DNA of 64,000 bases from Salipaludibacillus agaradhaerens (GCF_002019735.1 NZ_KV917378.1:2196869-2260868); one strand, 5' to 3'; positions 1-8,950 are shown, counted from the first letter of the stretch. The notes: generated by a model not told the origin, from the letters alone. Translations and numbers: made by a program.

Positions 1-1
1 A

Positions 2-619
2 AAAGTAATTTTATTAGTTGCCGGTGCTGTGTTACTTGGTTACTTCCTGTTTAGTAAGCTAGGGCCTTTTTTCGACCGCCATATGACGTCAGATGTCTTT
101 ATTTTATTCGTTATCGGTGTCGCCCTTTCGTATGGCGGATTAGCTTTATATCTTGATTTATCAGAAGTACTAGGCGCATTTTTAGCTGGCATTATGTTAG
201 CAGAAGTCCGTAGAACCCACGAACTTGAAAAACTTGTTGTTCAATTTAGAGATCTATTATTACCGCTTTTCTTCTTATATTTCGGGACGACGATCAGCTT
301 TAGTGAAGGCATTCCGATGGTTGGCTTACTATTACTTATTACTGTTTGGTCAATCGCTGCAAAGATCATTGTTGGATTTATCGGTGGTCAATGGTATGGT
401 TTGTCCAAGAGAGTGTCATTAAGAGCAGGCCTTTCACTCACACAAAGAGGGGAGTTTTCTATTATTATCGCTACCCTTGCCGCTGGTTCGATTAAAGCAT
501 TCAGTAGTGTCTTCATTTTATCATCTGCTATTATCGGTATCATTTTATTTCAATGTGCCCCGATGATATCTCGTAAGCTATATGGACGAAAAAAATTACG
601 AGAACAAAGTGCCATGTGA
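2..619 (+). CDS. C-terminal part of a CPA2-family cation:proton antiporter (5' end outside window)
   Basis: The frame is open from the first bases of the window, so the gene starts upstream and only about 205 codons are visible. The protein is almost entirely membrane segments (about six), with the CPA2/KefB-type pattern of a glycine-rich core, a FGTTISF stretch and a conserved LTQRGEFSIII motif in the transmembrane exchanger domain. It ends in a basic tail (RKLYGRKKLREQ) without a TrkA-N/C domain, as in Bacillus KhtU-type K+/H+ antiporters whose regulatory KhtT subunit is a separate gene. Family knowledge suggests K+(Na+)/H+ exchange across the cell membrane. The ion and any khtT neighbour cannot be judged from this fragment. 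Confidence 0.8.
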   Translation, partial: KVILLVAGAVLLGYFLFSKLGPFFDRHMTSDVFILFVIGVALSYGGLALYLDLSEVLGAFLAGIMLAEVRRTHELEKLVVQFRDLLLPLFFLYFGTTISFSEGIPMVGLLLLITVWSIAAKIIVGFIGGQWYGLSKRVSLRAGLSLTQRGEFSIIIATLAAGSIKAFSSVFILSSAIIGIILFQCAPMISRKLYGRKKLREQSAM

Positions 620-928
620 GAAAGTTTTTAATTATATAGTTGAATCGATTTCATAAATCATGGTTACATCGTTATTTTCGAAAGTTATGATTCTTTTCAC
701 TACAGATGGCCGCTTTCCGTGGGGCTCGTCTTCAACTGATTCTGCCTTTGTAAAGCTCAGTCAGAATAGATTTTCAGATGGCGCTTCTTCCCACAGGAAT
801 CGCCACCTTTCGTTCCAATTCTCCGTTTCTAATAACCAACATTTATTGTTAATTTCCAATAATAGTCGTTATAAGCATGACCTTGCATTATGACATTCAT
901 TCAGTTAAATAGAATCATCAAATAAATA
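620..928. other. Intergenic stretch without a convincing gene
   Basis: No coding frame with a ribosome site is seen between the antiporter stop and the terminator of the drug exporter. The middle (about 696-812) carries a degenerate copy of a GC-rich repeat listed separately. An open frame at 660-893 is an artefact of that repeat. Confidence 0.6.
696..812 (+). repeat. Degenerate copy of a GC-rich intergenic repeat (family 2)
   Basis: The segment opens with GGCCGCTTTCCGTGGGG and closes with CCCACAGGAATCGCCACC. It has the same order of blocks as the better copy at 32308-32409 (GACGCTTTCCACGGGC ... GGAGTCGCCACC). From memory, repeats of this type (CTTTCCGCGGGC ... GTCTTCAGC ... GGAGTCGCC) are scattered through many Bacillus genomes. 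Function unknown. Confidence 0.55.
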
Positions 929-962
929 CCCTGATCATTGCCAGCACCAACAATGATCAGGG
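929..962 (-). terminator. Terminator of the DHA2 exporter gene
   Basis: A perfect 12-bp stem (CCCTGATCATTG / CAATGATCAGGG) with a 10-nt loop lies 16 bp beyond the exporter stop. Read on the minus strand it is followed by a T-rich tract. Confidence 0.8.
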
Positions 963-977
963 TTCTTCAATTCAATC

Positions 978-2444
978 CTATTCTTTTTCTGTTACGGGAA
1001 TGACCGTTCGTTTCATAAAGAGCGCTAAAATAAATGCTACGATGGCAAAAATGAAGCCTACTTGAAATGACCTTTGAACACCCGCTGTAAGGGCATTAGA
1101 AAGTGCGAGCTGTGAAGAGGGATCACTAACACCCTCTAAATACCGTGCTTGCCCAGCAGACATAACCCCAATAAATAAGGCGATGCCAATTGCTCCACTA
1201 ATTTGCATCAACGTATTAATAACAGCAGTGCCATGTGGATAATAGTCTGGCGGCAGTTGATTTAAGCCATTCGTTTGACCTGGCATCATAACCATGGCTA
1301 CCCCTATCATTAATAAACTATGCAAGATAATAAACATATAGACAGGCGTATCAGCCGACACGTTAGTAAAGAGAAACATCACACAGACTAGCAACAGCGT
1401 CCCAGGAATAACGAGAACCCGCGGTCCAAAGCGGTCAAAAATTTTACCTGCAATCGGCGACATGAGGCCATTTAAGATTCCTCCAGGTAATAACGCTAAT
1501 CCTGCAGCTGCAGCTGCCAAAGCTAACGGTCCCTGTAAGAATAACGGTAAGATAATCATCGTAGAAAACATCGTCATCATCATAATGATTAATAATGCCG
1601 TCGTCAAAGAAAACATTGGTGATTTAAATACACGGAATTCAAGAATAGGGTCCTTTAATTTTAATTGACGTGTTATAAACAATGTCAATGAAACAAGGCT
1701 GACGATAATCGGCAGATATACCTCTGGGCTTGACCAACCTGCTTCCCCCTCACCAACGCTACTAAAGCCGAAAACCATACCACCAAAACCTAGCGTTGAC
1801 AGAATGATTGATAGCACATCTACTCGAGGTCTCGTCACATTCGAGACATTTTTCAAATATACAAAGGCAAACGTAATCGAAATAAGTGCGAATGGGATGA
1901 CGATAATAAACAACCAGCGCCAATTCAATGATTCTATAATTAGTCCGGAAAGGGTAGGACCAATAGCAGGAGCGAACATTATAACAAGCCCCACCATCCC
2001 CATTGCCCCACCCCTTTTTTCTGGAGGGAATAAAAATAGGATGGTGTTCATCATGACAGGTAATAAAAGGCCTGTCCCCGCAGCTTGAATCAAGCGCCCT
2101 ACAAAAAGAACACTAAAGGTAGGAGCTACAGCACATAGTATCGTTCCAATTGTAAATATAATCATGGCGCCAATAAACATCTGTCTCGTTGTAAACCATT
2201 GGACTAACAAAGCTGAAATGGGTACTAGTACGCCTACTACTAGCATAAAACCTGTCGTGAGCCACTGTACTGTTGATGCAGTGATTTGAAAAGTCCCCAT
2301 TAAATCTGTATAAGCTACGTTTAATAAGGTTTCATTTAATATGGCAAAAAACACACCCATAATAAGAGATATCATAATAGGCATTTTCTTCACATCTGTC
2401 TTGTTGATGACGTTTATATCATGTTCTGGTATGGAAGTATTCAT
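978..2444 (-). CDS. DHA2-family MFS multidrug exporter (LmrB/EmrB-like, 14 TM)
   Basis: This 488-residue polytopic protein has the size and segment pattern of 14-TM DHA2 drug:proton antiporters. A short hydrophilic N-terminus of about 20 residues precedes TM1. The antiporter motif C (GLVIMFAPAIGPTLSG, about residues 150-165) and the WRWLF motif that follows are clear. The closest relatives by eye are Bacillus LmrB/MdtP-type pumps, which export lincosamides, puromycin or other drugs; the substrate here cannot be read from sequence. A hairpin terminator follows directly. A candidate promoter lies nearly 600 bp upstream, leaving a long leader, a layout used for drug-inducible attenuation in related pumps. 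No dedicated TetR regulator is adjacent, unlike the lmrAB arrangement. The shine-dalgarno near the ATG is weak. Confidence 0.85.
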   Translation of the reverse strand: MNTSIPEHDINVINKTDVKKMPIMISLIMGVFFAILNETLLNVAYTDLMGTFQITASTVQWLTTGFMLVVGVLVPISALLVQWFTTRQMFIGAMIIFTIGTILCAVAPTFSVLFVGRLIQAAGTGLLLPVMMNTILFLFPPEKRGGAMGMVGLVIMFAPAIGPTLSGLIIESLNWRWLFIIVIPFALISITFAFVYLKNVSNVTRPRVDVLSIILSTLGFGGMVFGFSSVGEGEAGWSSPEVYLPIIVSLVSLTLFITRQLKLKDPILEFRVFKSPMFSLTTALLIIMMMTMFSTMIILPLFLQGPLALAAAAAGLALLPGGILNGLMSPIAGKIFDRFGPRVLVIPGTLLLVCVMFLFTNVSADTPVYMFIILHSLLMIGVAMVMMPGQTNGLNQLPPDYYPHGTAVINTLMQISGAIGIALFIGVMSAGQARYLEGVSDPSSQLALSNALTAGVQRSFQVGFIFAIVAFILALFMKRTVIPVTEKE

Positions 2445-3138
2445 AACTAATTGCGGTGTCTCTCCAACTAAATAGCACCGCCTGTCCCCCTTTATGTAGT
2501 CGATTCTCAGCTTAAATTGACAAGATGATGACTCACTACTAATGGCATCACTTGTCTACTGTCATTTGTTGTTACGCCAAATGTTCCAATGTTATTCTTT
2601 CTTCGATGAAAGCGCTCATGGTTGTTCCCTATGACGAATCACCACAATTATTACTCCCCCTGCTAGTGTTTATCTGCCTTCACACGTTACTTACCAGCAA
2701 TGTTCCCATAACGAATAGGGCTACAGCCCATCTTCTCTTCAAGATCATAAAGCTCTTTTGCAAGAATTTTAAAAAGATATTCAGCTGGCCGATTCATCCA
2801 TCATGTTTGAGGCATCACTCACACATGGTTCATTTTCTTTTTTAAAATAATAATAAAGCCATGACTTTAGTGGACTACGCTCTTTTAATTACTTGATTCA
2901 AACTTGTTCCGTGGTACTCTTTCTTATGACATATGTAGCCTGCTGCCTCTATATACCCTCTCAATTGAGAGAGTTTTTATCTTCTTATAGTGACTACTAT
3001 CTCTTTTAACAATCAGTCTATATTATAATGTTACATTAAGAAGAAGACGTCAATACTTTTTACATATAGCGTATTGCACCGCCTAATTAAAATTATATCG
3101 GTCCTGCAAAGAAAAGCTCCACTACTATTTCTCTTCAA
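2445..3138 (-). other. Long leader or spacer upstream of the drug exporter
   Basis: About 700 bp without a recognisable gene. On the minus strand a promoter-like pair TTGACG (3048-3053), 17 bp spacer and CATTAT (3025-3030) would give a leader of about 570 nt to the exporter start. Inside it lie a short palindrome (CTCTCAATTGAGAG, 2960-2973) and a 36-codon frame (2797-2687) ending RYGNIAGK that looks more protein-like than its surroundings. It may be the tail of a decayed gene. Confidence 0.35.
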
Positions 3139-3178
3139 ATCAAAACCATCAGTACACAATGGTACTGATGGTTTTGAT
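3139..3178 (-). terminator. Terminator-like hairpin downstream of gltS
   Basis: A perfect 17-bp stem (arms 3139-3155 and 3162-3178, core AAAACCATCAGTAC) with a 6-nt loop follows the GltS gene by about 70 bp. The tract of T after the stem is poor, so the strength of termination is uncertain. Confidence 0.55.
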
Positions 3179-3248
3179 GCTACTCTCTACGCTTCTCTAA
3201 CATGACAAATGAGCAACTGAGCTTATTTTCACGCAGTCCTATTTCCTT

Positions 3249-4667
3249 TTATCCTTTAGTGTCAGCTTGCTTTCTCCCGAAATAAAACAACCCTAGTATT
3301 AACCAACCCGTCATGATAACAGCTGCTACTATAAGAGTTAGTACAGGCCCAACCGCTACAATAAGTGGTACGGATGCCGCTGTTACCAAGCCACCTCCGA
3401 CAAAAATATCAAGAAGCAACTGTTTATAACTAAAACCTTCCTTTGCAGGAGATTTTGTATCAGGGTCAGCTAATTTGATGAGTAATAGGCCTGCCGCTGA
3501 CATCCCCATTGCTTGACCTAAATCACCAATTGCTCGTTCAAACCAATAATCTGGCATAATCCAAGGGGCGATGACTAAAAAGGCAAATAAATTCCATCCA
3601 ATGGCAAATACCGCCATTAACAAGAAAGGCCAGATGTACTCTCCGATAACACTTAACGAGAGAGTTGCAATAGCCGCAGCGATTAGTAAATCTAGTGCCA
3701 GTCCTTGTATCCGATTAACAACTCCCCTATCTACGACGTTATGGGAAACACATTTATCTAAAAACAATTGCACGATAACAGCCCCAATCATCGCTAATGG
3801 GAAAAGAGGGAGGTGAGTTACTATCTCAATATTATCAATCCAAAATGCTTCTTCTATCAAGATAAGGCCTTCAAGCATCACATACCCAAGGGCTATTGCC
3901 ACTCCAATATACCCTAAATGAACGGTGAGTGTTTCAATGAATTCGGAGTGGGTCGTTTTTTTCCCTGCTGGTTCATCGTCTTGATTTTCTTTAGTTATCA
4001 AGCCACGTTTTCGTTCATCAGATATATCTGATGGTTTATTTAGAACCTCTGTTTTACCACGCCGAGCACCCCAATTAATGAGAATCATCCCGATAAATAC
4101 ACCACTTAACACCCCTATCGTTGCCAAGCCTACAGCTAAATCCCGTCCCTCTTCAAAGCCAACACCTTCAAAGGTCTCTGCCAACCCCGCAGCTGTCCCA
4201 TGTCCACCCACAAAACTGATTTCAAGCAGGGCTCCAGCTGCAGGGTTCATGCCGAACAGCGGTGTTAAAAGCACTAGTGCCAAGGTGATACCTACCACAT
4301 ATTGCCCCCATGAAATCACGTGCGCAAACGTGATTTGAGGACCAGAAATTTTCCACATTTTCTTCACTGACGGCAAGGTCATTCCCAAAAATAAAGAAGC
4401 AAAAATAACGTTAATAAGTAAGTCAGGCAGCGTACTCCACACCTCTATCATGGCTTCTGGAAATATCCCTCCGTTATCAAAGAAATGCACACCAGTTAAC
4501 CCCATTACTTCTGGACCGAACAGCAACCCAAGTAATCCAGCGATCATCGAACTAGGAATAAAAAACGTTTGAAAAAAAGGGGTAAAAACTCTAAGCCATT
4601 TCCCTATAAGCAACAAGATCCCAAGAATAATAAAACTAAAACCTACAACTTCTGGTGAAAGTGCCAT
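3249..4667 (-). CDS. gltS: Sodium/glutamate symporter, GltS family
   Basis: The 472-residue protein has the two-fold repeated membrane architecture of the ESS/GltS family. N-terminal half: PSSMIAGLLGLLFGPEVMG and SFVGGHGTAAGLAETFE. The matching C-terminal half contains GDLGQAMGMSAAGLLLI. The paired GGHGTAAG/AMGMSAAG segments are the re-entrant substrate and sodium sites. A charged cytoplasmic loop (about residues 205-250) separates the halves and is longer than in E. coli GltS (about 400 residues). Known members import L-glutamate with Na+, which suits a sodium-using alkaliphile. An AGGAGG ribosome site precedes the ATG. It is monocistronic, divergent from the YdjM-type gene at 4840. Confidence 0.85.
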   Translation of the reverse strand: MALSPEVVGFSFIILGILLLIGKWLRVFTPFFQTFFIPSSMIAGLLGLLFGPEVMGLTGVHFFDNGGIFPEAMIEVWSTLPDLLINVIFASLFLGMTLPSVKKMWKISGPQITFAHVISWGQYVVGITLALVLLTPLFGMNPAAGALLEISFVGGHGTAAGLAETFEGVGFEEGRDLAVGLATIGVLSGVFIGMILINWGARRGKTEVLNKPSDISDERKRGLITKENQDDEPAGKKTTHSEFIETLTVHLGYIGVAIALGYVMLEGLILIEEAFWIDNIEIVTHLPLFPLAMIGAVIVQLFLDKCVSHNVVDRGVVNRIQGLALDLLIAAAIATLSLSVIGEYIWPFLLMAVFAIGWNLFAFLVIAPWIMPDYWFERAIGDLGQAMGMSAAGLLLIKLADPDTKSPAKEGFSYKQLLLDIFVGGGLVTAASVPLIVAVGPVLTLIVAAVIMTGWLILGLFYFGRKQADTKG

Positions 4668-4839
4668 CCATCATTCCTCCTACTTCAAGTAACGAAACCT
4701 TACGTATTACATAACCAGACACAGCTTATCTAAAACTTTTTAGGGACCTTCATATTCCTAAAAGGTTTCACTATACCAATGGCAGCAGAGCTGGTAATCT
4801 ATAATGTGGGCTTGAAGTCATTTTTGAAGGAGAATACAA

Positions 4840-5307
4840 ATGAGATATTACACACATATCACCACATCCTTATCAACTATCATTCTCGTGGGGGATGTTT
4901 TACCGGTCACTATCCCCCTCGATTCTGCAATAGCGCTATCCGGATTGGTAATCGGTTCGGTTTTACCTGATATCGACGAAAGTCGGTCATGGATCGGCCG
5001 ACGTATCCCCGTCATCTCAACTGTGATAAATGGTGTATTCGGACACCGCGGGCTCACTCACTCCGGGCTGATCTTGCTTTTGCTTGTGGCCGGCCTTTTT
5101 CATTTCCCTCATGCCTTTTTACAAGCGATGTTTACAGGAGCCATTTTGCACATTGTTGCCGATTTCTTTTCGGTTGGCGGTGTTCCGCTATTCTATCCTT
5201 TCTCCAAGAAACGCTCACAAGTGGGTCTTTACAAAACAGGCACTTGGAGTGAAGGTCTTCTTTTTCTTATCGGATTAGCTGTTATTGTTTCTGCCTTATT
5301 AATGTAG
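4840..5307 (+). CDS. YdjM-type membrane-bound metal-dependent hydrolase (DUF457)
   Basis: A 155-residue membrane protein with the signature of the YdjM/LexA-regulated inner-membrane hydrolase family. It has an N-terminal YTHITTS motif, LPDIDE (about residues 46-51), HRGLTHS (about 75-81) and GAILHIVADFFSVGGVPLF in the third segment. The His and Asp residues of these motifs are the presumed metal ligands. Family members are SOS- or stress-linked in enterobacteria, but their substrate is not known to me. An AAGGAG site lies 8 bp before the ATG. The gene stands alone. Confidence 0.8.
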   Translation: MRYYTHITTSLSTIILVGDVLPVTIPLDSAIALSGLVIGSVLPDIDESRSWIGRRIPVISTVINGVFGHRGLTHSGLILLLLVAGLFHFPHAFLQAMFTGAILHIVADFFSVGGVPLFYPFSKKRSQVGLYKTGTWSEGLLFLIGLAVIVSALLM

Positions 5308-5442
5308 TTTCATATAGCCATTTAACAGCTGACTATCTGTACACACCATCTTACTAATGATTAGTGATTTTCTAACTAACTATTACTTACATATCACCTT
5401 TTTAACTATTCCTGTGACTAAAAAATTTATTAAACATATACT

Positions 5443-5471
5443 TTGACAATCAATAAGGAGTTGTGTATACT
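5443..5471 (+). promoter_or_regulatory. Sigma-A promoter of azoR
   Basis: TTGACA (5443-5448), a 17-bp spacer and TATACT (5466-5471) form a near-consensus promoter. It leaves a leader of about 140 nt before the azoreductase start. I see no clear operator palindrome, although related genes are controlled by MarR-type repressors. Confidence 0.75.
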
Positions 5472-5614
5472 TCCTTTTCGTAAGCAACTATTTTTTTTAT
5501 GTTTAGGCAAGTACCACGTTAAATGCTATTATGCGTAAAATTTATGTAGTTTGACATTGTCAGCTCACATGTTGCTTCATAAACTAATTTTAAAAAAAAA
5601 CGGAGGAAACAAAT

Positions 5615-6241
5615 ATGGCAAACGTATTATTTATCAAAGCGAATTCTCGCCCAGCCGATCAAGCAATTAGTGTTAAACTTTACAACTCTTTTGTAGAAAG
5701 CTATAAACAAGCTCACCCAGAAGATACAATAACAGAACTAGACTTATTCAAAGAAAATCTTCCATATTATGATACTGATAAAATCAATGGTATGTTTAAA
5801 CTAGCACAAGGTATGGAATTAACAGATGCTGAAAAACAAGCTACTGACCTCGTCACTAGCTATTTAAATCAGTTCCTTGAAGCTGATAAAGTCGTATTCG
5901 CTTTCCCACTTTGGAACTTCACCGTTCCAGCTGTGCTTCATACTTATATGGACTACTTGGCACAAGCAGGTAAAACATTTAAATACACTGAGCAAGGCCC
6001 TGTTGGGTTACTAACTGACAAAAAAGTTGCCTTGCTAAACGCTCGCGGTGGCGTCTACTCTGAAGGCCCTGCTGCTGCCAATGAAATGGCTGTTAATTTC
6101 ATTTCAGGTATGCTTCAATTCTGGGGTGTTTCAGATATCGAAAAAGTGATTGTAGAAGGGCATAACCAATTCCCTGATAAAGCTGAAAGCATCGTAGAAG
6201 AAGGCGTGCAAAAAGCTGCTGAACTAGCAAAACAGTTCTAA
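5615..6241 (+). CDS. azoR: FMN-dependent NADH-azoreductase
   Basis: The 208-residue protein matches the AzoR/NQO flavodoxin-fold family in length and order of motifs. It has an N-terminal VLFIKANSRP loop that would hold the FMN phosphate, FAFPLWNFTVPAVLHTYMDYL around residues 108-128, and the LLNARGGVYSEGPAA segment that contacts the isoalloxazine ring. Bacillus homologues reduce azo compounds and quinones with NADH as two-electron donors and protect against quinone and thiol stress in the cytoplasm. The start is set by GGAGG 8 bp upstream. It is transcribed alone from a strong promoter and ended by a strong terminator, consistent with an inducible stress gene. It may share a stress response with catE at 42463. 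Confidence 0.9.
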   Translation: MANVLFIKANSRPADQAISVKLYNSFVESYKQAHPEDTITELDLFKENLPYYDTDKINGMFKLAQGMELTDAEKQATDLVTSYLNQFLEADKVVFAFPLWNFTVPAVLHTYMDYLAQAGKTFKYTEQGPVGLLTDKKVALLNARGGVYSEGPAAANEMAVNFISGMLQFWGVSDIEKVIVEGHNQFPDKAESIVEEGVQKAAELAKQF

Positions 6242-6271
6242 TATCATCATATATCTGTTCATGATTGAACG

Positions 6272-6320
6272 GCCCCTTCAGTTGATAAGACTAAGTTAAA
6301 CAACTGAAGGGGCATTTTTA
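6272..6320 (+). terminator. Terminator of azoR
   Basis: A perfect 13-bp stem (GCCCCTTCAGTTG / CAACTGAAGGGGC) is followed by ATTTTTAATTT. Confidence 0.9.
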
Positions 6321-6410
6321 ATTTGATACCACGAGAAAGACCCGTCTGGAACGGGAATCAATGTCTTACTCGTTTTTACTGCTCAATCTTCGTTGTATGA
6401 TGAAATTAAT

Positions 6411-6926
6411 TCAACTAAAAAACAATTTAAAGAACCCCATACTAAATAAGATACAAAACGGTAAAAGTGTTCCGTACTGCTGGAATTTATACATAGAAGC
6501 TCTATAAGCCACATAAAGACCGAATAAAAAAAATAACGCAAATAGGCCTCCTGCAATAAAGGGAAAATACCGCCCTGCTGTATCAAATCCTGCCAATAGG
6601 CCAATTCCGATATTATCGATGTTAATAATAATAAACAACTTCAACGCAACTGCTTTTTGGAAAATCCCTTTCGTGTCAATTAAATGATAGACACTCAAGA
6701 TGAGAAGAAACACACCAGATATTTTATTAAATACATAAAAGGGAATAACCTCATCTAATGCTTGCCCAACGTGATAAAAAAGCCATAGAACCGCTCCCGT
6801 ACCGATAGATAAGAGAAGAAAATGGGTCAGTGGAAAGTAATGACGCCGATAACCGATAATCCAGCCCCATATAAACCCATCTAGGGCAATGAAAAAAACT
6901 AAAAATATACTGGATAAAAACGTCAT
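6411..6926 (-). CDS. MntP/YtaF-like six-TM membrane protein
   Basis: A 171-residue protein made of about six membrane segments in two similar halves. Each half carries a short acidic motif in its first helix (ALDGFIWG near residue 14 and NIDNIGIGL near residue 103). This paired-Asp layout is that of the DUF204 group, which includes the Mn2+ exporter MntP and the sporulation protein YtaF. I infer a metal or cation export role, but the residues differ from canonical MntP (IDAxAVG), so this is a family-level call. No yybP-ykoY manganese riboswitch is visible upstream. A purine-rich AAAGGTGG site precedes the ATG. Confidence 0.5.
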   Translation of the reverse strand: MTFLSSIFLVFFIALDGFIWGWIIGYRRHYFPLTHFLLLSIGTGAVLWLFYHVGQALDEVIPFYVFNKISGVFLLILSVYHLIDTKGIFQKAVALKLFIIINIDNIGIGLLAGFDTAGRYFPFIAGGLFALFFLFGLYVAYRASMYKFQQYGTLLPFCILFSMGFFKLFFS

Positions 6927-7307
6927 AAGCTGTCCACCACCTTTTATTACACTTTATGTTAAACATCCTCAAAGAAGACGCAGTAATTTCACAGTCATAC
7001 TCTATTAGTCATTAAATATTTAAGCCAATGTTCTACACGGCTCAGTCAAACGCCTTGAGTCACTATTTCTTACTATTTCTAAATCCCCTTCTCTCAACAC
7101 GCAAGCTCATCAAGATGTATACTAACTTCATTTTTGACCTGTTAGCTTTAAATCATCAGTCATATGGCAGAAACGTGCTGAGCTTGCGAGTGTATGTCAG
7201 CGCTTGATGTTTTTGATCAGCTACTTATCATACTTCTTTCATTTTCATGCTTTCAACCAGCAGATCACATGGCTCAAGTAACTAGCCAGAACCCCTTATA
7301 CCTTTTC
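6927..7307. other. Intergenic stretch with one inverted repeat
   Basis: No coding frame is seen. A 10-bp inverted repeat CGCAAGCTCA (7100-7109) and TGAGCTTGCG (7179-7188) frames about 70 bp. I cannot assign a role. Confidence 0.4.
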
Positions 7308-7450
7308 ATAAAACGAACCTTCAATCAATCAGTACCGTCGTTCTTCTCCCACTGATTGGTAGTTGAGTCAATCTGGACACATCGCCCGTTGCCTCCCACC
7401 TATGTAGATGCTATTTTATAGCAGGCAGGTTTACGGATGGTTATCTGTAA
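7308..7450 (+). repeat. Interspersed hairpin repeat, copy A
   Basis: Begins ATAAAACGAACCTTCAATCA and ends TTACGGATGGTTATCTGTAA. The 5' hairpin arm pair (AATCAGTA / CACTGATTGG region) is imperfect and the 3' hairpin has only short pairing (CCT / AGG). It lies about 110 bp upstream of the ferritin-like gene. Confidence 0.75.
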
Positions 7451-7557
7451 CAAATTGTGACAACGATTTGAACTATACGATAAAGGGTTTATTTTTTTGC
7501 TGATTGTGGAAATTAAATACTAGCTTGAAAATATTGCGTACGAAAGGATGACGATGA

Positions 7558-7989
7558 ATGGATGCAAAAATGAAAGAACTCATTGACGGCCTAAACGAAG
7601 ATCTTGCTAATGAATATGCCGCTGTTATTATGTACACTTACAATGCTGCGGTGGTGTCTGGCCTTTATCGCCAAGTTTTAAAGCCTTTTTTTGAAGGGGA
7701 AGTCAAAGACGAAACTGGACACGCCCTCTATCTTTCTGAAAAAATTAAGACGTTGGGAGGGCAACCTACCACAACGCCGGCTAACGTCAAACAGCTGACT
7801 GACGTGAAGGACATGATAGAAGAAGCCCATAAAGCCGAGAAAGAAACGATTGATCGTTACGAACAGCGTAAGGAACAAGCTGAAGCTCTCGGATTAACAG
7901 AGCTCGTTGTCAAGTTAGATGATTTTATTGCAGATGAAACCCTGCATAAAGAAGAAATGGAACGCTTGCTTGACGATCCACGACTCTAA
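7558..7989 (+). CDS. Ferritin-like di-iron domain protein
   Basis: A 143-residue, all-helical protein with carboxylate and histidine ligands spaced as in ferritin-like four-helix bundles. They are LANEYAA in helix 1, VKDETGHA (ExxH) in helix 2, KAEKETIDRYEQ in helix 3 and ADETLHKEE (ExxH) in helix 4. The length is close to bacterioferritin-type proteins. It probably binds a di-iron centre and may store iron or destroy peroxide, but I cannot tell which. GAAAGGATG precedes the start, with in-frame ATG codons close together. It is followed by its own terminator and has a repeat copy on each side. Confidence 0.75.
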   Translation: MDAKMKELIDGLNEDLANEYAAVIMYTYNAAVVSGLYRQVLKPFFEGEVKDETGHALYLSEKIKTLGGQPTTTPANVKQLTDVKDMIEEAHKAEKETIDRYEQRKEQAEALGLTELVVKLDDFIADETLHKEEMERLLDDPRL

Positions 7990-8006
7990 TAATTAGAACT
8001 GATTCG

Positions 8007-8037
8007 TCTCGTCTTTTCTGAAAGACGAGATGTTTTA
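8007..8037 (+). terminator. Terminator of the ferritin-like gene
   Basis: Stem TCTCGTCTTT / AAAGACGAGA with a 4-nt loop, followed by TGTTTT. Confidence 0.85.
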
Positions 8038-8076
8038 ATAGGCGTGTCATCTTCACTATTAAAGTCTGTTTTCTTT

Positions 8077-8207
8077 CAATAACAAACGCCCCTTCGATCA
8101 GTATGTGTTTTCATCCTTCCTACTGATTGGGAGCCGTTAGCTCACCCCTATATAGCTTTCGTCCTCCTCTCTATTTTGATCCGGAAGCTTTACTTACGAT
8201 TATCTAG
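8077..8207 (+). repeat. Interspersed hairpin repeat, copy B
   Basis: Shows AATAACAAACGCCCCTTCGATCAGT, TACTGATTGGGAGCCGTTAGCTC and CTCCTCTCTATTTTG in family order, then TTACTTACGATTATCT. The block between the two hairpins (TAGTTGAGT...GGACATT) is missing, so it is an internal-deletion variant. Confidence 0.7.
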
Positions 8208-8443
8208 AACTGTTCTTCAGCTCACCGCTCACATATCTAAATGACGCTATTTAGTTTGTAATAGCTCCTTCATGCCAAGCCGCCCACACATGCTCACCCC
8301 TAAACAACCTACCAAGGGGCAAACTTATATAGATTTTGAAAAATATCTGTCTTTCTCTCTCCTCCTCTACTATGTTTATGTTAATCCTAGAGTTTCTATC
8401 TTCTTTTTTGTGTGTTACGGTGTAAGGGGAAAGGAGGGCTAGC

Positions 8444-8902
8444 ATGGTATTATCTAGTGCAAGACTTAAATTATCTGCTTGTTCACCTGATCTTATTTCA
8501 TTCATGAAAAAAAGCCATTATCATTCCTATCCTCACATTCAAGCCCACTTAGAAACTCTTGCCCGAGACAAAGAAGCCTATGGTTGGGGCCCTTGGCTCA
8601 TCATTTCTAAGGAGACTTCTCACATTATAGGTGATATAGGTTTTAAAGGTAAACCTGATGATCAGAAAACAGTTGAAGTGGGGTATGGTATTATGCCATC
8701 TCATCGAGGCAGAGGGTTTGCTACAGAGGCCTTAAACATGTTAATTAATTGGGCATTTAAAACCAATAAAGTAAGTGAAATTAATGCCCAGTGCCGTCAC
8801 GACAATCAGGCTTCTATTAACGTGTTAAAAAGGGTTAATATGATAAAATTAAAAGAAGAACACCAGATGATCTATTGGGCACTATATCGTCATTCGCATT
8901 AA
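8444..8902 (+). CDS. GNAT-family N-acetyltransferase, RimJ/RimL type
   Basis: A 152-residue GNAT protein. The acetyl-CoA binding motif A is VGYGIMPSHRGRGFATEAL (about residues 80-98, with the RGRGFA pyrophosphate loop), and motif B follows (AQCRHDNQASINVLKRVNM). This NxxSxxVLxxxGM-like ending is typical of RimJ/RimL enzymes that acetylate protein N-termini or small molecules. The substrate is unknown. AAAGGAGG lies 6 bp before the ATG. The gene is alone, between repeat copy B and a strong terminator. Confidence 0.85.
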   Translation: MVLSSARLKLSACSPDLISFMKKSHYHSYPHIQAHLETLARDKEAYGWGPWLIISKETSHIIGDIGFKGKPDDQKTVEVGYGIMPSHRGRGFATEALNMLINWAFKTNKVSEINAQCRHDNQASINVLKRVNMIKLKEEHQMIYWALYRHSH

Positions 8903-8903
8903 A

Positions 8904-8950
8904 AAGAGTCTGTTTAGTGACCGAAAATGTCACTAAACAGACCCTCTTTA
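8904..8950 (+). terminator. Terminator of the GNAT gene
   Basis: A 14-bp stem (GTCTGTTTAGTGAC / GTCACTAAACAGAC) with a 7-nt loop, flanked by AAAAAGA and TCTTTA that can extend it. Confidence 0.85.

Noticed and set aside
660-893. Open frame of 77 codons on the + strand
   Set aside because: It has no ribosome site and lies across a degenerate GC-rich repeat; the translation has no family features.
2552-2845. Open frame of 97 codons on the + strand
   Set aside because: No ribosome site, low-complexity hydrophobic translation, and it runs opposite to a more protein-like 36-codon frame.
6927-7060. yybP-ykoY manganese riboswitch before the MntP-like gene
   Set aside because: I looked for the conserved blocks upstream of 6926 on the minus strand and did not find them.
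7100-7188. 10-bp inverted repeat CGCAAGCTCA/TGAGCTTGCG as a mobile element
   Set aside because: Only one pair is seen, there is no target duplication, and nothing recognisable lies between the arms.
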